Positions 48,987 through 59,893 are shown, numbered from the stretch's first letter. The stretch is DNA of 64,000 nucleotides from Nitrospinia bacterium (GCA_029261715.1 JAJDAT010000049.1:248001-312000); one strand, 5' to 3'. Numbers and translations are program-made. Notes: a model not told the origin generated them from the sequence alone.

Positions 48987-50540
48987 TTATTCCCACTCAA
49001 TGGTGGCTGGCGGTTTTGAACTGATATCGTAAGTGACGCGATTGATTCCGCGTACTTCGTTTATTATTCGATTTGAAATTTTTCCAAGTAAGTCGTATGG
49101 GAGTTGGACCCAATCGGCTGTCATACCATCTGCGCTGTTTACCGCTCGAAATGCAATCACGTTTTCGTAAGTTCGAGAATCTCCCATTACTCCAACCGTT
49201 TTAATAGGAAGAAGAACGGCAAATGATTGCCAAATTTCGTAATACAACCCAGCTTCTTTGATTTCTTCTAGAATAATTTTGTCAGCTTCACGTAAAACTT
49301 CTAATCTTTCTTCGGTAACTTCTCCGAGTATTCTGATAGCTAAGCCTGGCCCAGGAAAAGGTTGACGATTTACTATTTCTTCCGGCATTCCAATTTCTCT
49401 GCCAAGAATCCGCACCTCGTCTTTAAATAACTCTCTTAGAGGTTCAACCAGTAGTAAGTTCATTTTTTCTGGTAATCCGCCCACGTTATGATGAGTTTTT
49501 ATTGCTGCAGAGGGGCCTTTGACCGATACCGATTCGATAACATCTGGGTATAAAGTGCCTTGAGCAAGAAAAGTAAAGTTCCCGAGTTTTTTGGCTTTTT
49601 CTTCGAAAATCTCAATAAAGGTCCTGCCAATTATTTTTCTTTTTTGTTCAGGATCGGTAATCCCTTCCAAGTTTTTGAGGAATCTGTCTCCAGCCTGCAC
49701 AACTTCTAAATTAAGTTGAAAGTGATTTTTAAACGTCTCAGCTACTTTATCTCGTTCGCCAAGCCGTAACAGGCCATTATCTATAAAAATACAAGCAAGA
49801 TTTTTCCCTATTGCTTTATGTAAAAGCAAAGCGACAACTGAGGAATCCACGCCCCCGCTAAGGGCGCATAAAACTTTGCTATCGCCAACAGTTGATTTAA
49901 TTTTATTGATAGCAAAGCTTGCAAAAGATTCTATCTTCCAATTTGCTTCAACAGCACAAATTTTAAAAAGAAAGTTTTCTAGAATTTTTTTTCCTTCAAC
50001 GGTATGGGCCACTTCAGGATGAAATTGCAGCCCATAAATTTTGTTGATGGAATGTTCAACTGCGGCAATAGGTGAATTTAAAGTAAATCCAGGAGACTTG
50101 AAACCATTTGGATTTTTACTAATTCGATCTCCATGACTCATCCATACGGTGGTTTTGTTGTGAATATTCTGGAAAAGATGTGAAAACTCTCGAACCATTA
50201 GTTCTGCTTTGCCGAATTCTCTCTTGGGCGCTGGGTCTACTATGCCGCCAAGAGTGTGGACAATTAGCTGCATACCGTAGCAAAGACCTAAAATCGGTAT
50301 TTTTAAGTCGAATAACTTTCGATCAACTTTGGGGGCTCCATCTTCAAGAACGCTACTTGGTCCGCCAGAAAGTATTATACCTTTTGGCTGGAAGCGAACT
50401 ATTTGGTCGAGGGTCATAGTGTAAGGATGTATTTCGCAATAAACCTGGCATTCCCTAATTCGTCGGGCAATATTTTGAGTGTATTGAGAACCAAAGTCGA
50501 GGACTAGAATTTTTTCGTCGCAAAGAGATTCAGGAAGCAT
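48987..50540 (-). CDS. guaA: GMP synthase (glutamine-hydrolysing)
   Basis: A 517-residue enzyme of standard length. The N-terminal class I amidotransferase domain has the nucleophile in GLCYGMQLI and the His-Glu pair in FHPEVAHT. The PP-loop ATP pyrophosphatase domain has [20 protein letters not shown], and the C-terminal dimerisation domain ends IEWE. It converts XMP to GMP in the last step of guanine nucleotide synthesis. The gene for the previous step, guaB, lies just upstream on the same strand. Confidence 0.98.
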   Translation of the reverse strand: MLPESLCDEKILVLDFGSQYTQNIARRIRECQVYCEIHPYTMTLDQIVRFQPKGIILSGGPSSVLEDGAPKVDRKLFDLKIPILGLCYGMQLIVHTLGGIVDPAPKREFGKAELMVREFSHLFQNIHNKTTVWMSHGDRISKNPNGFKSPGFTLNSPIAAVEHSINKIYGLQFHPEVAHTVEGKKILENFLFKICAVEANWKIESFASFAINKIKSTVGDSKVLCALSGGVDSSVVALLLHKAIGKNLACIFIDNGLLRLGERDKVAETFKNHFQLNLEVVQAGDRFLKNLEGITDPEQKRKIIGRTFIEIFEEKAKKLGNFTFLAQGTLYPDVIESVSVKGPSAAIKTHHNVGGLPEKMNLLLVEPLRELFKDEVRILGREIGMPEEIVNRQPFPGPGLAIRILGEVTEERLEVLREADKIILEEIKEAGLYYEIWQSFAVLLPIKTVGVMGDSRTYENVIAFRAVNSADGMTADWVQLPYDLLGKISNRIINEVRGINRVTYDISSKPPATIEWE

Positions 50541-50576
50541 AAAGTTTGAAAACGCTATAAATTTAAAAAATTAAAT

Positions 50577-50605
50577 AAAATAAAAGTTAAGACAGTCTCT
50601 ATCAA
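50577..50605 (-). promoter_or_regulatory. Probable sigma-70 promoter of guaA
   Basis: On the minus strand, TTGATA (50605-50600) and TATTTT (50582-50577) are 17 bases apart, giving a start near 50570 and a leader of about 30 bases. guaA therefore need not depend on read-through from guaB. Confidence 0.55.
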
Positions 50606-50734
50606 TTAGTTATATTACTGGTTTGCTAGGTTTTATCTTTGGTTTTCAAAGACAGACTTTAGCAAATATAACTTTTTAGAGGTTCCATTAGGATAAAACA
50701 AACTTAGCTGAGGCTAGATTTTGAGTAGATTTTT

Positions 50735-52198
50735 TTACTCTAAATTATAATTTGGAGCTTCTTTGGTCACCATCACATTATGGACGTGGCTTTCCTTTAA
50801 CCCAGAAGAGGTTATTCTGATGAAGGAAGCTTTTTCTCTTAATTCTTCTATGGTTGCGCAGCCACAGTAGCCCATTCCAGCTCGTAACCCGCCTAAGAAT
50901 TGGTGTACAGAAAACGCAAGTGGACCTCTATAAGGAACCCGCGCCTCCACTCCTTCGGGAACGAGTTTGCTTTTTGAAAGTCCTTTGTCCTGAAAGTATC
51001 GGTCTCCGCTACCTTCGGACATAGCCGCAATCGATCCCATCCCTCTATATTCTTTGTAGCTTCTGCCTTGGTAAAAAATTTTTTCGCCAGGGCTTTCGTC
51101 TGTTCCGGCTAAAAGAGATCCAAGCATCACCGTATGAGCGCCTGCGGCAATGGCTTTTACGATATCTCCCGATTGTTTTATTCCACCATCGGAAATTATA
51201 GGAATTCCTTTCTTGGAAGCGACTTTTGTGCATTCCGCAACAGCGCTGATTTGAGGAACTCCCACTCCACTTACAACTCTGGTGGTGCATATAGAGCCAG
51301 GACCTATGCCTACTTTGACGGCGTCTGCTCCAGCGTCAATCAAAGCCTGGGTTCCTTCTGCTGTCGCTACGTTTCCTCCGATAACGGGTAAATCTGGAAA
51401 ATGATTTTTAATTTCTCTAATAGACGAAAGTATTTTTTCTGAGTGACCATGAGCGCTGTCAACGACCAATACATCAAGCCCTACGTTTACAAAGCTTTGT
51501 ATGGCTTCTAAATATTCTTTAGCTACTCCAATTGCCGCTCCTACCAAAAGATGTCCGTCAGAATCTTTTGCCGCTTTTGGGAATTTCCCCATTTGCTCAA
51601 TATCTTTAATCGTGATTAAGCCTTTTAAATTCCCTTGCTGATCGACAATAGGTAATTTTTCAATTCTATTTTCGTGAAGTTTTTTTCTAGACTCTTCTAT
51701 AGGAGCGCCTTCAAGGGCAGTTACTAGGCCTTCCTTGGTCATTAATTCCGAAATAGGTCGATCGTGATTGGTTTCTACTCTTAGGTCTCTGTTGGTTAAT
51801 ATGCCAACTAATTTTTCGCCTTTAGTAATAGGAATTCCCGTAATTTGATACTTTCCCATCACCTTTAAAGCTTCATTGATTGTTTGTTCTGGATTCATCG
51901 TGATTGGATCGGAAATTATCACGCTCACAGCCCTTTTGACTTTTTCTATTTGCTTCTTTTGTTGGTTAAAAGGCATATTGCGATGAATGATACCTATTCC
52001 CCCTTCCTGAGCAAGGGCTATTGCCATAGCCGCTTCTGTCACAGTATCCATTGGGGAGCTCATCAAAGGGCAATTCAATTTGATGTTTTGTGTCAGTTGA
52101 GTGGATATATCCACATCTGTAGGCAAAACCTCTGAATAGCCAGGCAGTAAAAGTACGTCGTCAAAGGTAAGATAAGTAGGAATTTCCTGGGCAAGCAT
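50735..52198 (-). CDS. guaB: IMP dehydrogenase
   Basis: A 487-residue enzyme. [15 protein letters not shown] opens the TIM barrel, two CBS domains are inserted (about 90-205; [20 protein letters not shown]), and the catalytic loop reads [17 protein letters not shown] with the active-site Cys. The flap and IMP-binding parts ([27 protein letters not shown]) are intact. It oxidises IMP to XMP with NAD+. I prefer the ATG at 52198 over a TTG 9 bases upstream. A TATAAT lies upstream on the minus strand (52257-52252) without a clear -35. Confidence 0.97.
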   Translation of the reverse strand: MLAQEIPTYLTFDDVLLLPGYSEVLPTDVDISTQLTQNIKLNCPLMSSPMDTVTEAAMAIALAQEGGIGIIHRNMPFNQQKKQIEKVKRAVSVIISDPITMNPEQTINEALKVMGKYQITGIPITKGEKLVGILTNRDLRVETNHDRPISELMTKEGLVTALEGAPIEESRKKLHENRIEKLPIVDQQGNLKGLITIKDIEQMGKFPKAAKDSDGHLLVGAAIGVAKEYLEAIQSFVNVGLDVLVVDSAHGHSEKILSSIREIKNHFPDLPVIGGNVATAEGTQALIDAGADAVKVGIGPGSICTTRVVSGVGVPQISAVAECTKVASKKGIPIISDGGIKQSGDIVKAIAAGAHTVMLGSLLAGTDESPGEKIFYQGRSYKEYRGMGSIAAMSEGSGDRYFQDKGLSKSKLVPEGVEARVPYRGPLAFSVHQFLGGLRAGMGYCGCATIEELREKASFIRITSSGLKESHVHNVMVTKEAPNYNLE

Positions 52199-52391
52199 AG
52201 CAGGCAAAACGAAAGCAGAATGAATAAACGAAAAATTTTATTAAAAACGTCATTATATTATCATGTCCTTAGGGATTCCGTTTCATAAAATTTTCGTGGC
52301 TATGAAGAGCTATTTTGATAAGCTATTGTGATCAAAAGCCTTTTAACCAAAATCAAGTTCTTTAGAATTTATTTTTATTGGTAAATATTTT

Positions 52392-53819
52392 ATGAAGCGA
52401 TTAGCTTATTGCGTATTACTAAATACTTTTATCTTTTTTTGTAGTTCAGGAGTTTTTGCTACTCCGCTATTCCCTGATCAGGAGGGATGGTCGGGAATTT
52501 ATTACAAAGGTAAAAAGCTGGGATTTTCCAGCTACTCCCTTAAAAACCTGACAGATACGATTCAAGTTAAATCTAAAGTGTTTTTTCGGATTAATGTCGC
52601 TGGAGCTGACCAAACCACTTCTTTTATCCAGGAAACAATTCTAAATGACAATTTAGATCCTAAGAGTTTTTACCTTTTACAAGAAGTAATGGGTACCCGT
52701 CATCAAACGCAGGGTAAATTGGAAGAAAATCGCTTGGTTTTGACAGTTTCAACTAAGGGGTTTAAAAAAAGCAAAACTATATCTTATAAAAAAAATAGCG
52801 CTCTTTCGTCCTCATTTTTATTAAAGATTCTTAGTAATGGATTGGAAGTTGGCAAAGGTGGGAAGCTACCCGTTTTTATGGAGGCCTTTCGAGCTTACTC
52901 TAAAGCTCAATTTCAAACGATTGGAAAGGAAGTTTTGAATGTAAGGGGAGTTGATGAAGAAACGTTTATTTTGAAGCAAAATATTGGTGGGATGGAGGTC
53001 AAAACTTGGGTTACTCGTGAAGGCAGAGTTTTAAAAGAAATATCGGCTGATGGTTTTGAATCTTTTTTAGAAACTAAGGAAAAAGCCCAGGATATGGGTA
53101 GTCAGTCTTTTTCAGCTTCTAGTCTTATTACGTTAAGCGTAATCAAACCTCAAAAAATAATTCATTTTCCATCTTCTAAAAAGTTTTTGAAAATTAAGTT
53201 AAGCAACCTTTTGGGGCCGACTTCTATTCCTGAGGATCACCGCCAAAAAATTATAAAAACCGAAGAACTTCCAGATAAAACTTTTACATCTGTATTAACG
53301 ATTAAGGTTGAGACTGAAAAACAGGCTAGCAAAGAGGTATCAGACCCCAAAGCATTAGAGGAAACGGCCGAAATTCAGCATAATCACCCAATGATCAAGG
53401 CGCTAGCGCGAGAAATTGTGCAGAAAGGTTGGAGTCCCTGGAGAGCCGCTTTGGGAATTAATGATTGGGTTTATAAAAACTTAGATAAAGTCCTAGAAGA
53501 TTCTGTTTCCGCTTTAGACGCTCTTCAGAAGAGAAAAGGGGAATGTCAGTCTCATACCAATTTATTTGTTGCTTTGGCAAGAGCGACTGGAATACCGGCC
53601 CGGGTAGTTAATGGATTAGTTTACTCTAGTGAATTCAAAGGGTTTGCCTATCATGCTTGGCCAGAAGTGTATGTTGGTCAATGGCGATCGTTAGACCCTA
53701 CGCTAGGGCAGGCTGCTGCTGACGCGACACACATTAAATTGGCTAAAGGAGATGACACTGGTCCTTTAAAGCTCTTAGAGTTTATGGGGAAGCTTAAAAT
53801 TCAAATTCTGGAGAATTAA
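52392..53819 (+). CDS. Exported transglutaminase-like protein
   Basis: A 475-residue protein with a signal peptide (CVLLNTFIFFCSSGVFA). An N-terminal beta-rich region (WSGIYYKGKKLGFSSYSL) leads to a C-terminal transglutaminase-like papain-fold domain (about 335-460). The triad is Cys in RKGECQSHTNLFVAL, His in FAYHAWPEVYVG and Asp in RSLDPTLGQ. Such periplasmic proteins may cleave or modify peptide bonds; substrates are unknown. It is monocistronic, divergent from guaB and followed by a hairpin at 53958-54002. Confidence 0.85.
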   Translation: MKRLAYCVLLNTFIFFCSSGVFATPLFPDQEGWSGIYYKGKKLGFSSYSLKNLTDTIQVKSKVFFRINVAGADQTTSFIQETILNDNLDPKSFYLLQEVMGTRHQTQGKLEENRLVLTVSTKGFKKSKTISYKKNSALSSSFLLKILSNGLEVGKGGKLPVFMEAFRAYSKAQFQTIGKEVLNVRGVDEETFILKQNIGGMEVKTWVTREGRVLKEISADGFESFLETKEKAQDMGSQSFSASSLITLSVIKPQKIIHFPSSKKFLKIKLSNLLGPTSIPEDHRQKIIKTEELPDKTFTSVLTIKVETEKQASKEVSDPKALEETAEIQHNHPMIKALAREIVQKGWSPWRAALGINDWVYKNLDKVLEDSVSALDALQKRKGECQSHTNLFVALARATGIPARVVNGLVYSSEFKGFAYHAWPEVYVGQWRSLDPTLGQAAADATHIKLAKGDDTGPLKLLEFMGKLKIQILEN

Positions 53820-53957
53820 GGTTCTTCCATGGATAGTTTTAAATCGTTATCAGTCAATTGTTTATAGGTTTTTCTATGTCTTTTATTGACTTTTGTTTTG
53901 TGGTTTTTGCATCCTCCTCAAAAAAAACATTCGATGAAAAAAAATCTTTTTCATTGG

Positions 53958-54002
53958 AAGCCTTATTGGGTTTAGGGCCTCTTAAAAGTCAAGGCTTTTT
54001 TT
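53958..54002 (+). terminator. Terminator-like hairpin after the transglutaminase gene
   Basis: AAGCCTT (53958-53964) pairs with AAGGCTT (53991-53997), followed by TTTTT. The loop is long (26 bases) and may contain further pairing. Confidence 0.5.
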
Positions 54003-54015
54003 GAGTAAAAAGTCA

Positions 54016-54044
54016 TTGACAACCCAATATATTGTGTTTATTTT
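54016..54044 (+). promoter_or_regulatory. nrdJ: Sigma-70 promoter of nrdJ
   Basis: TTGACA (54016-54021) and TATTTT (54039-54044) are 17 bases apart. The first NrdR box fills the spacer and the second lies across the expected start near 54051, an arrangement suited to repression. Confidence 0.75.
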
Positions 54045-54069
54045 GAGGGGTGGGCACAAAATGTTGTTG
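54022..54069 (+). promoter_or_regulatory. Tandem NrdR boxes
   Basis: Box 1, ACCCAATATATTGTGT (54022-54037), matches the NrdR consensus ACACWATATWTWGTGT at 15 of 16 positions. Box 2, GCACAAAATGTTGTTG (54054-54069), matches 11 of 16. The starts are 32 bases apart, three helical turns, as in known paired NrdR sites. NrdR is an ATP/dATP-sensing repressor of ribonucleotide reductase genes; its gene is not in the window. Confidence 0.8.
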
Positions 54070-54156
54070 CCTTGATTAATTTAAGTTTTATTTAACATCA
54101 ATCAATTTGATTAAATAGACTAAAATTTAAACTCATATTTCCCCCAGTCTAAATCC

Positions 54157-57100
54157 ATGAAAATCATCCGAATATTTACTAAAAATCTCAAAGATCCATT
54201 TGAAGCTTTTAATTTTGTTGAGCGTACTTCAAAAATTACCAACACGGATGGTTCTACCGTTTCCGAAATGAAGGAGTTAATTGCTCCTGACTCTTGGTCT
54301 CAAGTTGCGGTAGATATCATGGCCCAAAAGTATTTCCGGAAAGCGGGAATTCCATATAATTTGAAAAAGAAATTAGAAGAGGGAGTGCCAGAATGGCTTT
54401 GCCCCTCAGTTCCTGACTTTACAGCGCTAAATCAATTGCCAAAAGCTAGTCAATATGGTGGGGAAACTGACGCAAGACAGGTTTTTCGACGTTTGGCCGG
54501 TTGTTGGACTTATTGGGGATGGAAGAATAACTACTTTGAAGATGAAGAGTCCGCCCAGGTTTATTTTGATGAAATGTGTTTTCAGTTGGCGGGTCAATTA
54601 GCCGCTCCAAACTCACCTCAATGGTTTAATACGGGCTTAAATTGGGCTTACGGGATAGAAGGTCCCGCCCAAGGTCATTACTATTATGACTCGGATATGT
54701 CTAAGGTAGTGCAATCGAAATCAGCTTATGAAAGACCTCAGCCTCATGCTTGTTTTATCTTGTCGTGTGAAGATAATTTGGTTAATGAAGGCGGCATAAT
54801 GGATTTGTGGCGTCAAGAAGCCCGTTTATTTAAGTACGGTTCAGGTAGCGGTACTAACTTTTCTAGTCTTCGCGGCGAAGGAGAACCTCTTTCAGGGGGC
54901 GGCAAGTCCTCTGGCTTGATGAGCTTTTTGAAGATTGGCGATCGAGCGGCTGGAGCTATAAAATCTGGTGGGACCACGCGAAGAGCGGCAAAGATGGTGA
55001 CTTTGGATATTGATCACCCTGATATTGAAGAGTTTATAGAGTGGAAGGTAAAAGAAGAAAGAAAAGTGGCCGCTCTTGTTGCTGGTAGTAAGATTACCCG
55101 AAAAAGATTGAAGCAGGTTATCAAAGCTTGTTGGGCTGAAGAAGACGAAGCCTTGCGTTTCGATTTGCAACAGAATCGAGATTTGCGCAGAGCTGTTAAG
55201 CAGGGATTAGATGATTGTATTCCTGAAAATTATATTTATAGGGTGATTCAGTTAGCTAAGCAGGGAGTTCGAGATATTGAGTTTGATGAATACGATACTA
55301 ATTGGAATTCAGAGGCCTATGCCACAGTTTCTGGTCAAAATTCGAATAATTCGATTCGACTCACAAATGAGTTTTTGAGGGCTGAGGAGTGTGGCGGCGA
55401 TTGGAATTTATTAAACCGGGTTGATGGGAAAGTTAACAAGACTGTTTCTGCCGATAGTTTGTGGGAAAAAATAAATGAATCAGCTTGGGCTAGCGCTGAC
55501 CCTGGATTGCAGTTTGATACGACGATCAATGAATGGCATACCTGTCCAGAGGGAGGTCGAATTCGAGCTTCGAATCCTTGCTCTGAGTATATGTTTCTAG
55601 ATAATACAGCCTGCAATTTGGCTTCATTGAATTTGATTAAGTTTTTTGATGCAAAGAACGGCAAGTTTGCTATTCATAACTTTAGGCATGCTTGTAGGCT
55701 TTGGACATTGACCTTGGAGATCTCGGTGGCAATGGCTCAGTTTCCAAATAAAGCTATTGCAGAAAAAAGCTTTGATTATAGGACCTTGGGGTTAGGTTAT
55801 GCGAACCTTGGTTCTTTATTGATGGTTTCTGGTATACCGTATGATTCTGAGGAAGCTAAGTCTATTACAGGGACTATAACGGCTTTGTTAACTGGGGCTT
55901 CTTATTCGATGTCGGCGGATATGGCAAAGGAGCAAGGGGCTTTTTCTGAGTATGAATCGAATAAGTCTCATATGTTAAGGGTTATGAGAAATCATAGGAG
56001 AGCTTCGTATAATGATTCAGAGCAAGAGTATGAAGGTCTTACGGTATTCCCAAGAGGGATTAAGCCTGAGTTTTGCCAAGACTCTCTTTTAAGGGCGGCA
56101 AAAAAGGAATGGGACGACGTTATAGAAAAAGGCGAAAGATTTGGTTTCAGGAATGCTCAGGTAACCTGCATTGCTCCGACAGGGACAATTGGTTTATTGA
56201 TGGATTGTGACACCACTGGGATTGAGCCTGATTACGCTTTGGTTAAATTCAAAAAGCTTGCTGGTGGAGGGTATTTTAAGATTATAAATCAGTCCGTTCC
56301 GTCAGCTCTTAATCATCTTGGTTACAGTGATGATGAAGCGGAAGAAATTGTAAAATATTGCGTAGGATCTGGGAGCTTAAATGATTCGCCTTTTATTAAC
56401 CGGGAATCTTTAAAGAAAAAAGGGTTTAGCGATAAGGTTTTAGAAAAAATCGAGACGGAGCTTCCGAAGGTTTTTGATATTTTATTTGCTTTTAATAAGT
56501 TCACGCTTGGCGAAGAGTTTTGTAAGTCTACGTTTGGTATTTCGGAAGCTCAATTGGAATCGCCCGCATTTAACTTTTTAGAATTTATTGGCTTTTCGTC
56601 TGATGAAATTTCTAAAGCCAACGACGCTATTTGCGGGACAATGACGATTGAGGACGCTCCTCATCTGAAAGAAGAGCATTACCCTGTATTTGACTGCGCA
56701 AATAAATGTGGCAAATATGGAAAACGTTTTATACCGCATGAAGCGCATATTCGGATGATGGCCGCCGCTCAGCCTTTTATTTCTGGCGCTATTTCAAAGA
56801 CTATAAATATGCCGGCTGAGTCTTCTATTGAAGACGTTAAAAAAGCGCATATCCTTTCTTGGAAGCTTATGCTTAAGGGGACCGCGATTTATCGTGACGG
56901 CTCCAAGTTAAGTCAACCTCTTAATAGCGTAACTAATCAAGATTTTAGGATGATTGAAACTGAGGAAGAAGATCGAAGCAAAAGAAAGGCTCCTGCTCTT
57001 ACTGTTGCTGAAAGAATTGTCCATCAAATGGGATATCGTAAAAAGCTTCCTTACAGACGAAAAGGATATACGCAAAAAGCCATGATTGCCGGCCATAAGG

Positions 57101-57759
57101 TATATCTACGCACTGGCGATTATGAGGATGGAAGTTTAGGTGAGATTTTCATAGATATGCATAAGGAGGGAGCGGCTTTCCGGAGTCTTATGAACTGCTT
57201 TGCAATTTCAATTTCTTTAGGGCTTCAACATGGAGTTCCCTTAGAAGAGTTCGTAGACGCTTTTGTATTCACTCGTTTCGAGCCGAATGGCATTGTTTCT
57301 GGAAATAAGAATATTAGTATGTCGACATCTATCATTGATTATATTTTTAGAGATCTTGCGATTTCCTACTTAGATCGTAATGACTTGTCTCAAGTGACTC
57401 AGGAAGATTTACGTGCAGACGCTATTCAGAAAGACTCTGAATGCGTCCCCGAAAGTGACAGGCCTGTTGTTGAGCCAGTTCAAGATTCGAATGTTGCTTT
57501 AGAAAAAACAAAGGTAGTTTCTGAAGCTCCAAAAGTAGCGAAGAAAACTAATGGAAACGGAAATGGAAACGGGGCTTCGTTGCAAAAGAATACGGATGTT
57601 GCGGTAGGATTAGCTCAGCCTAAGGTTTCTGCCTTTGAAATAGCTAGAATGAAGGGATATGAAGGCGACCCCTGTAATGAGTGCGGTCAGATGACCCTTG
57701 TGCGTAATGGAACCTGCCTAAAATGCTTGTCTTGTGGCGCCACTTCAGGTTGTTCTTAA
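54157..57759 (+). CDS. nrdJ: B12-dependent (class II) ribonucleotide reductase
   Basis: A 1200-residue enzyme of the long NrdJ type. [16 protein letters not shown] and the loop [20 protein letters not shown] mark the substrate region. [20 protein letters not shown] carries the active-site Cys and Glu, and [20 protein letters not shown] is also typical. A TSCPD domain (about 960-1085; [20 protein letters not shown]) follows, then a low-complexity linker and a C-terminal zinc ribbon ([20 protein letters not shown]) thought to relay electrons. It reduces ribonucleotides using adenosylcobalamin, independent of oxygen. Regulation by NrdR is indicated upstream. No class I or III gene is in the window. 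Confidence 0.97.
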   Translation: MKIIRIFTKNLKDPFEAFNFVERTSKITNTDGSTVSEMKELIAPDSWSQVAVDIMAQKYFRKAGIPYNLKKKLEEGVPEWLCPSVPDFTALNQLPKASQYGGETDARQVFRRLAGCWTYWGWKNNYFEDEESAQVYFDEMCFQLAGQLAAPNSPQWFNTGLNWAYGIEGPAQGHYYYDSDMSKVVQSKSAYERPQPHACFILSCEDNLVNEGGIMDLWRQEARLFKYGSGSGTNFSSLRGEGEPLSGGGKSSGLMSFLKIGDRAAGAIKSGGTTRRAAKMVTLDIDHPDIEEFIEWKVKEERKVAALVAGSKITRKRLKQVIKACWAEEDEALRFDLQQNRDLRRAVKQGLDDCIPENYIYRVIQLAKQGVRDIEFDEYDTNWNSEAYATVSGQNSNNSIRLTNEFLRAEECGGDWNLLNRVDGKVNKTVSADSLWEKINESAWASADPGLQFDTTINEWHTCPEGGRIRASNPCSEYMFLDNTACNLASLNLIKFFDAKNGKFAIHNFRHACRLWTLTLEISVAMAQFPNKAIAEKSFDYRTLGLGYANLGSLLMVSGIPYDSEEAKSITGTITALLTGASYSMSADMAKEQGAFSEYESNKSHMLRVMRNHRRASYNDSEQEYEGLTVFPRGIKPEFCQDSLLRAAKKEWDDVIEKGERFGFRNAQVTCIAPTGTIGLLMDCDTTGIEPDYALVKFKKLAGGGYFKIINQSVPSALNHLGYSDDEAEEIVKYCVGSGSLNDSPFINRESLKKKGFSDKVLEKIETELPKVFDILFAFNKFTLGEEFCKSTFGISEAQLESPAFNFLEFIGFSSDEISKANDAICGTMTIEDAPHLKEEHYPVFDCANKCGKYGKRFIPHEAHIRMMAAAQPFISGAISKTINMPAESSIEDVKKAHILSWKLMLKGTAIYRDGSKLSQPLNSVTNQDFRMIETEEEDRSKRKAPALTVAERIVHQMGYRKKLPYRRKGYTQKAMIAGHKVYLRTGDYEDGSLGEIFIDMHKEGAAFRSLMNCFAISISLGLQHGVPLEEFVDAFVFTRFEPNGIVSGNKNISMSTSIIDYIFRDLAISYLDRNDLSQVTQEDLRADAIQKDSECVPESDRPVVEPVQDSNVALEKTKVVSEAPKVAKKTNGNGNGNGASLQKNTDVAVGLAQPKVSAFEIARMKGYEGDPCNECGQMTLVRNGTCLKCLSCGATSGCS

Positions 57760-57795
57760 CGGTTGATTAGTTGTATCAAAGCTTTTTCTAAAATA

Positions 57796-57830
57796 GCCCT
57801 AAACCTCAGTAGTTTAGGGCCGTTCTTTGC
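57796..57830 (+). terminator. Terminator after nrdJ
   Basis: GCCCTAAAC (57796-57804) and GTTTAGGGC (57812-57820) pair perfectly over 9 bases with a 7-base loop. The U tract (CGTTCTTTG) is weak. Confidence 0.65.
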
Positions 57831-57898
57831 CTGCCTTTATCTGTTTCAAAAAAAATCTTGCCGTACAGTTTGTTAAGGTCAACCCACCCTACAAAACC

Positions 57899-57927
57899 TT
57901 GACACTATTGAACTAAAATAATATACT
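57899..57927 (+). promoter_or_regulatory. Near-consensus sigma-70 promoter of the 58-kb gene
   Basis: TTGACA (57899-57904), 17 bases, TATACT (57922-57927). Transcription should start near 57934, leaving a 75-base leader to the TTG at 58009. Confidence 0.85.
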
Positions 57928-58008
57928 CCAAAATTCACATCCTTAGACCTGAAAGAAATTTCAATTTATTACCTAGCGTTAACCTGGGTATTTGAAGGAG
58001 CAAATCCA

Positions 58009-58629
58009 TTGAGCGAAAAAGAAAGTAATCAAGCAGAACAACCAGGAACCGAAGGCGATGAAGAATCCCTTAGAGGAGATTCGTCTAAAGAAGGTGGTTT
58101 AGCCGACCTTAGTGAGTTGGAGAAAATTAAAAAAGAGCTAGAGCTTGAAAAAGTTAAAGCTGCCCAAGAGCTTGAAGTGGGAGATGAAGATGAAGACGAA
58201 GACGCTAGAGAAGCTGATTATCTTCAAAAGTTAATTAATTTAACTATCAAGTTTGATCATCATTTAGGTATGTTTTTGATGCCTTCATATATTGACTGTG
58301 GTTTAAAATATGATCATCGCTTAGTTGAGAGTTATACAACTCAATTGGTTACCATCCAAAGTTTCTTAAGATTGTTAGAGAAAGTTGATGGGGTTACGCG
58401 CGAACAAGTTACCAAAGAGTGCGTTGTTAAATTAAGAAACGTTCTCCAGCAAGTTTCTAAAAACTTGGTAAAACCGCTTTTTAAAGAAGTAAAGCTCATG
58501 AAGAAAAAGCCTAAAATGGAAAACTTAGATACGTTTAAAGATAATTGGAACGATAGATTGCTCGATTTTCAAAAGGTTTGTGATTTTGAGTATCAGATTT
58601 TAGACGTAAAAGGCTTTCAGATAAAATAG
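58009..58629 (+). CDS. Acidic coiled-coil hypothetical protein
   Basis: A 206-residue soluble protein of no family I recognise. The first about 70 residues are acidic and disordered, with a Lys/Glu coiled coil (ELEKIKKELELEKVKAAQEL) and an Asp/Glu run. The rest is helical (YLQKLINLTIKFDHHLGMFL, YTTQLVTIQSFLRLLEKVDG, VVKLRNVLQQVSKNLVKPLF). The TTG start is well supported by GAAGGAG 8 bases upstream. It has a strong promoter and opens the series of acidic or repeat proteins that follows. Confidence 0.7.
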   Translation: MSEKESNQAEQPGTEGDEESLRGDSSKEGGLADLSELEKIKKELELEKVKAAQELEVGDEDEDEDAREADYLQKLINLTIKFDHHLGMFLMPSYIDCGLKYDHRLVESYTTQLVTIQSFLRLLEKVDGVTREQVTKECVVKLRNVLQQVSKNLVKPLFKEVKLMKKKPKMENLDTFKDNWNDRLLDFQKVCDFEYQILDVKGFQIK

Positions 58630-58724
58630 CTTTTAGTTGTTTGTAGAACTTGAAACTGCTTGGAGGGTGGCCATTTCGTGAGAGATTAATTAGGTTTTTT
58701 TGCGAAAATAAACTCGCCGTGGAT

Positions 58725-58759
58725 ACAATCGCTTTTTTAAAAACGCGATTGTTTTCCAA
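58725..58759 (+). terminator. Long near-perfect hairpin after the acidic gene
   Basis: ACAATCGC...GCGATTGT flanks a T6/A5 core, making an almost complete palindrome at 58725-58753, followed by TTTTCC. It lies about 100 bases after the stop and probably ends the transcript of the acidic gene; it could also slow RNA polymerase or mark mRNA ends. Confidence 0.5.
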
Positions 58760-58866
58760 GACCTCCAAGAGTTTTCCCCCCTGGGCGGAATTTTTAAATC
58801 GTCCTCATGGCCTTCTGTTAGAAAAAATTCCGAATTAACTTTATTAATAATTATTGCCTGGGAAAA

Positions 58867-59859
58867 ATGGAAAAAGACAAAGCCGAAAAAGAAGAATTAG
58901 AAGTTGGGCAGAAATTGGTTGCGGTAGAGGAAACTTTACCTGAAGAAAAACCGGTCGTCGATCACTCTAAGTTGTATGTTTGGATTGCCGATGCCGGAAA
59001 TAATCGCATCCAAAAGTTTGACGGGAATGGGAAGTTCTTGATGCAGTTTGGCCGGCCTGCCGGTACGCGAGCTCCTTATAATCCAGGTGAATTCAAAACT
59101 CCAATGGGAGTTGCGGTCGACTCATATGGGAATATCTGGGTGTCGGATACAGGTTGCCATCGGATACAAAAGTTCGACGAAGAAGGTAATTTTCTTCTGG
59201 AGTTTGGAGTGGAAGGTTGGGGGCCAGATAAGTTCTATATGCCTGAAGGTATAGCGGTGGAAGCTTCAGGAACCATTCTTGTTGCCGATACAGCAAATCA
59301 TTGCTTTAAACGTTTTGACGATGACGGAGAATTTCTTTTAGGTTTTGGTTTTTCGGGCGATTTTGACGGTTTTCTGAAATATCCTACTGGTGTGGCCCTT
59401 GATCGAGAAGGTAATATTTATGTTGCCGATAGAGACAACCAGCGCATTCAAATTTTTAATGAAGACGGCCAATACGTTTCGAAATTTGGTCAATATGGGT
59501 TTGAAGAAGGATTTGTTAATTTCCCAAATGGTATTGTGGTGCGGAAAGACGGCACAATAATCATTTCAGAAAAAAGCCAAAATCGTTGTCAGGTTTTTGA
59601 TAACGACGGGAATTTTATTTTAAGCTTTGGTGAGTTAGGCAAACGAGAAGGGCAATTTAATTGTCCGATGTCTTTGTCCCAAGACCCATATGGTTTTCTC
59701 TTTGTCGTAGATACGCTAAATAATCGAATTCAAAAATTTGATAAAGAATTTAATTTTGTAGGTAAATGGGGATCTGTTGGAAAAGAATCGGGGCAACTTA
59801 GAGATCCTGCAGGAATTTGCCTTACATGGGAGCCAGATTGGGCTCCAAAAGACGAATAA
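58867..59859 (+). CDS. Cytoplasmic six-bladed NHL-repeat propeller protein
   Basis: A 330-residue protein without a signal peptide. Six NHL repeats are visible, with cores VWIADAGNNRIQKFDGNGKF, NIWVSDTGCHRIQKFDEEGN, TILVADTANHCFKRF, NIYVADRDNQRIQIF, TIIISEKSQNRCQVF and FLFVVDTLNNRIQKF. They would close a single beta-propeller. An acidic N-terminal tail of about 35 residues precedes them. NHL propellers bind proteins, RNA or small ligands; many bacterial ones are exported, so lack of a leader is notable. It is followed by DUF1566, TPR and LRR genes on the same strand. Confidence 0.85.
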   Translation: MEKDKAEKEELEVGQKLVAVEETLPEEKPVVDHSKLYVWIADAGNNRIQKFDGNGKFLMQFGRPAGTRAPYNPGEFKTPMGVAVDSYGNIWVSDTGCHRIQKFDEEGNFLLEFGVEGWGPDKFYMPEGIAVEASGTILVADTANHCFKRFDDDGEFLLGFGFSGDFDGFLKYPTGVALDREGNIYVADRDNQRIQIFNEDGQYVSKFGQYGFEEGFVNFPNGIVVRKDGTIIISEKSQNRCQVFDNDGNFILSFGELGKREGQFNCPMSLSQDPYGFLFVVDTLNNRIQKFDKEFNFVGKWGSVGKESGQLRDPAGICLTWEPDWAPKDE

Positions 59860-59893
59860 GTTTATCTAAACTGTTTTGATAGAATTCGAGAAT

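Larger units (their letters stand above)
53820..54156. other. Regulatory gap before nrdJ
   Basis: This 337-base gap contains the terminator-like hairpin of the transglutaminase gene, then the nrdJ promoter and two NrdR boxes. I looked for a cobalamin riboswitch because the enzyme uses B12, but no B12-box-like sequence was seen. Confidence 0.6.

Noticed and set aside
54053-54070. Second sigma-54 promoter (GGGCACAAAATGTTGTTGC)
   Set aside because: The GG and GC elements are 14 bases apart rather than 10, so it does not fit; NrdR box 2 explains the sequence.
53820-54156. Cobalamin riboswitch before nrdJ
   Set aside because: No B12-box-like conserved sequence is present; the region is explained by a promoter and NrdR boxes.
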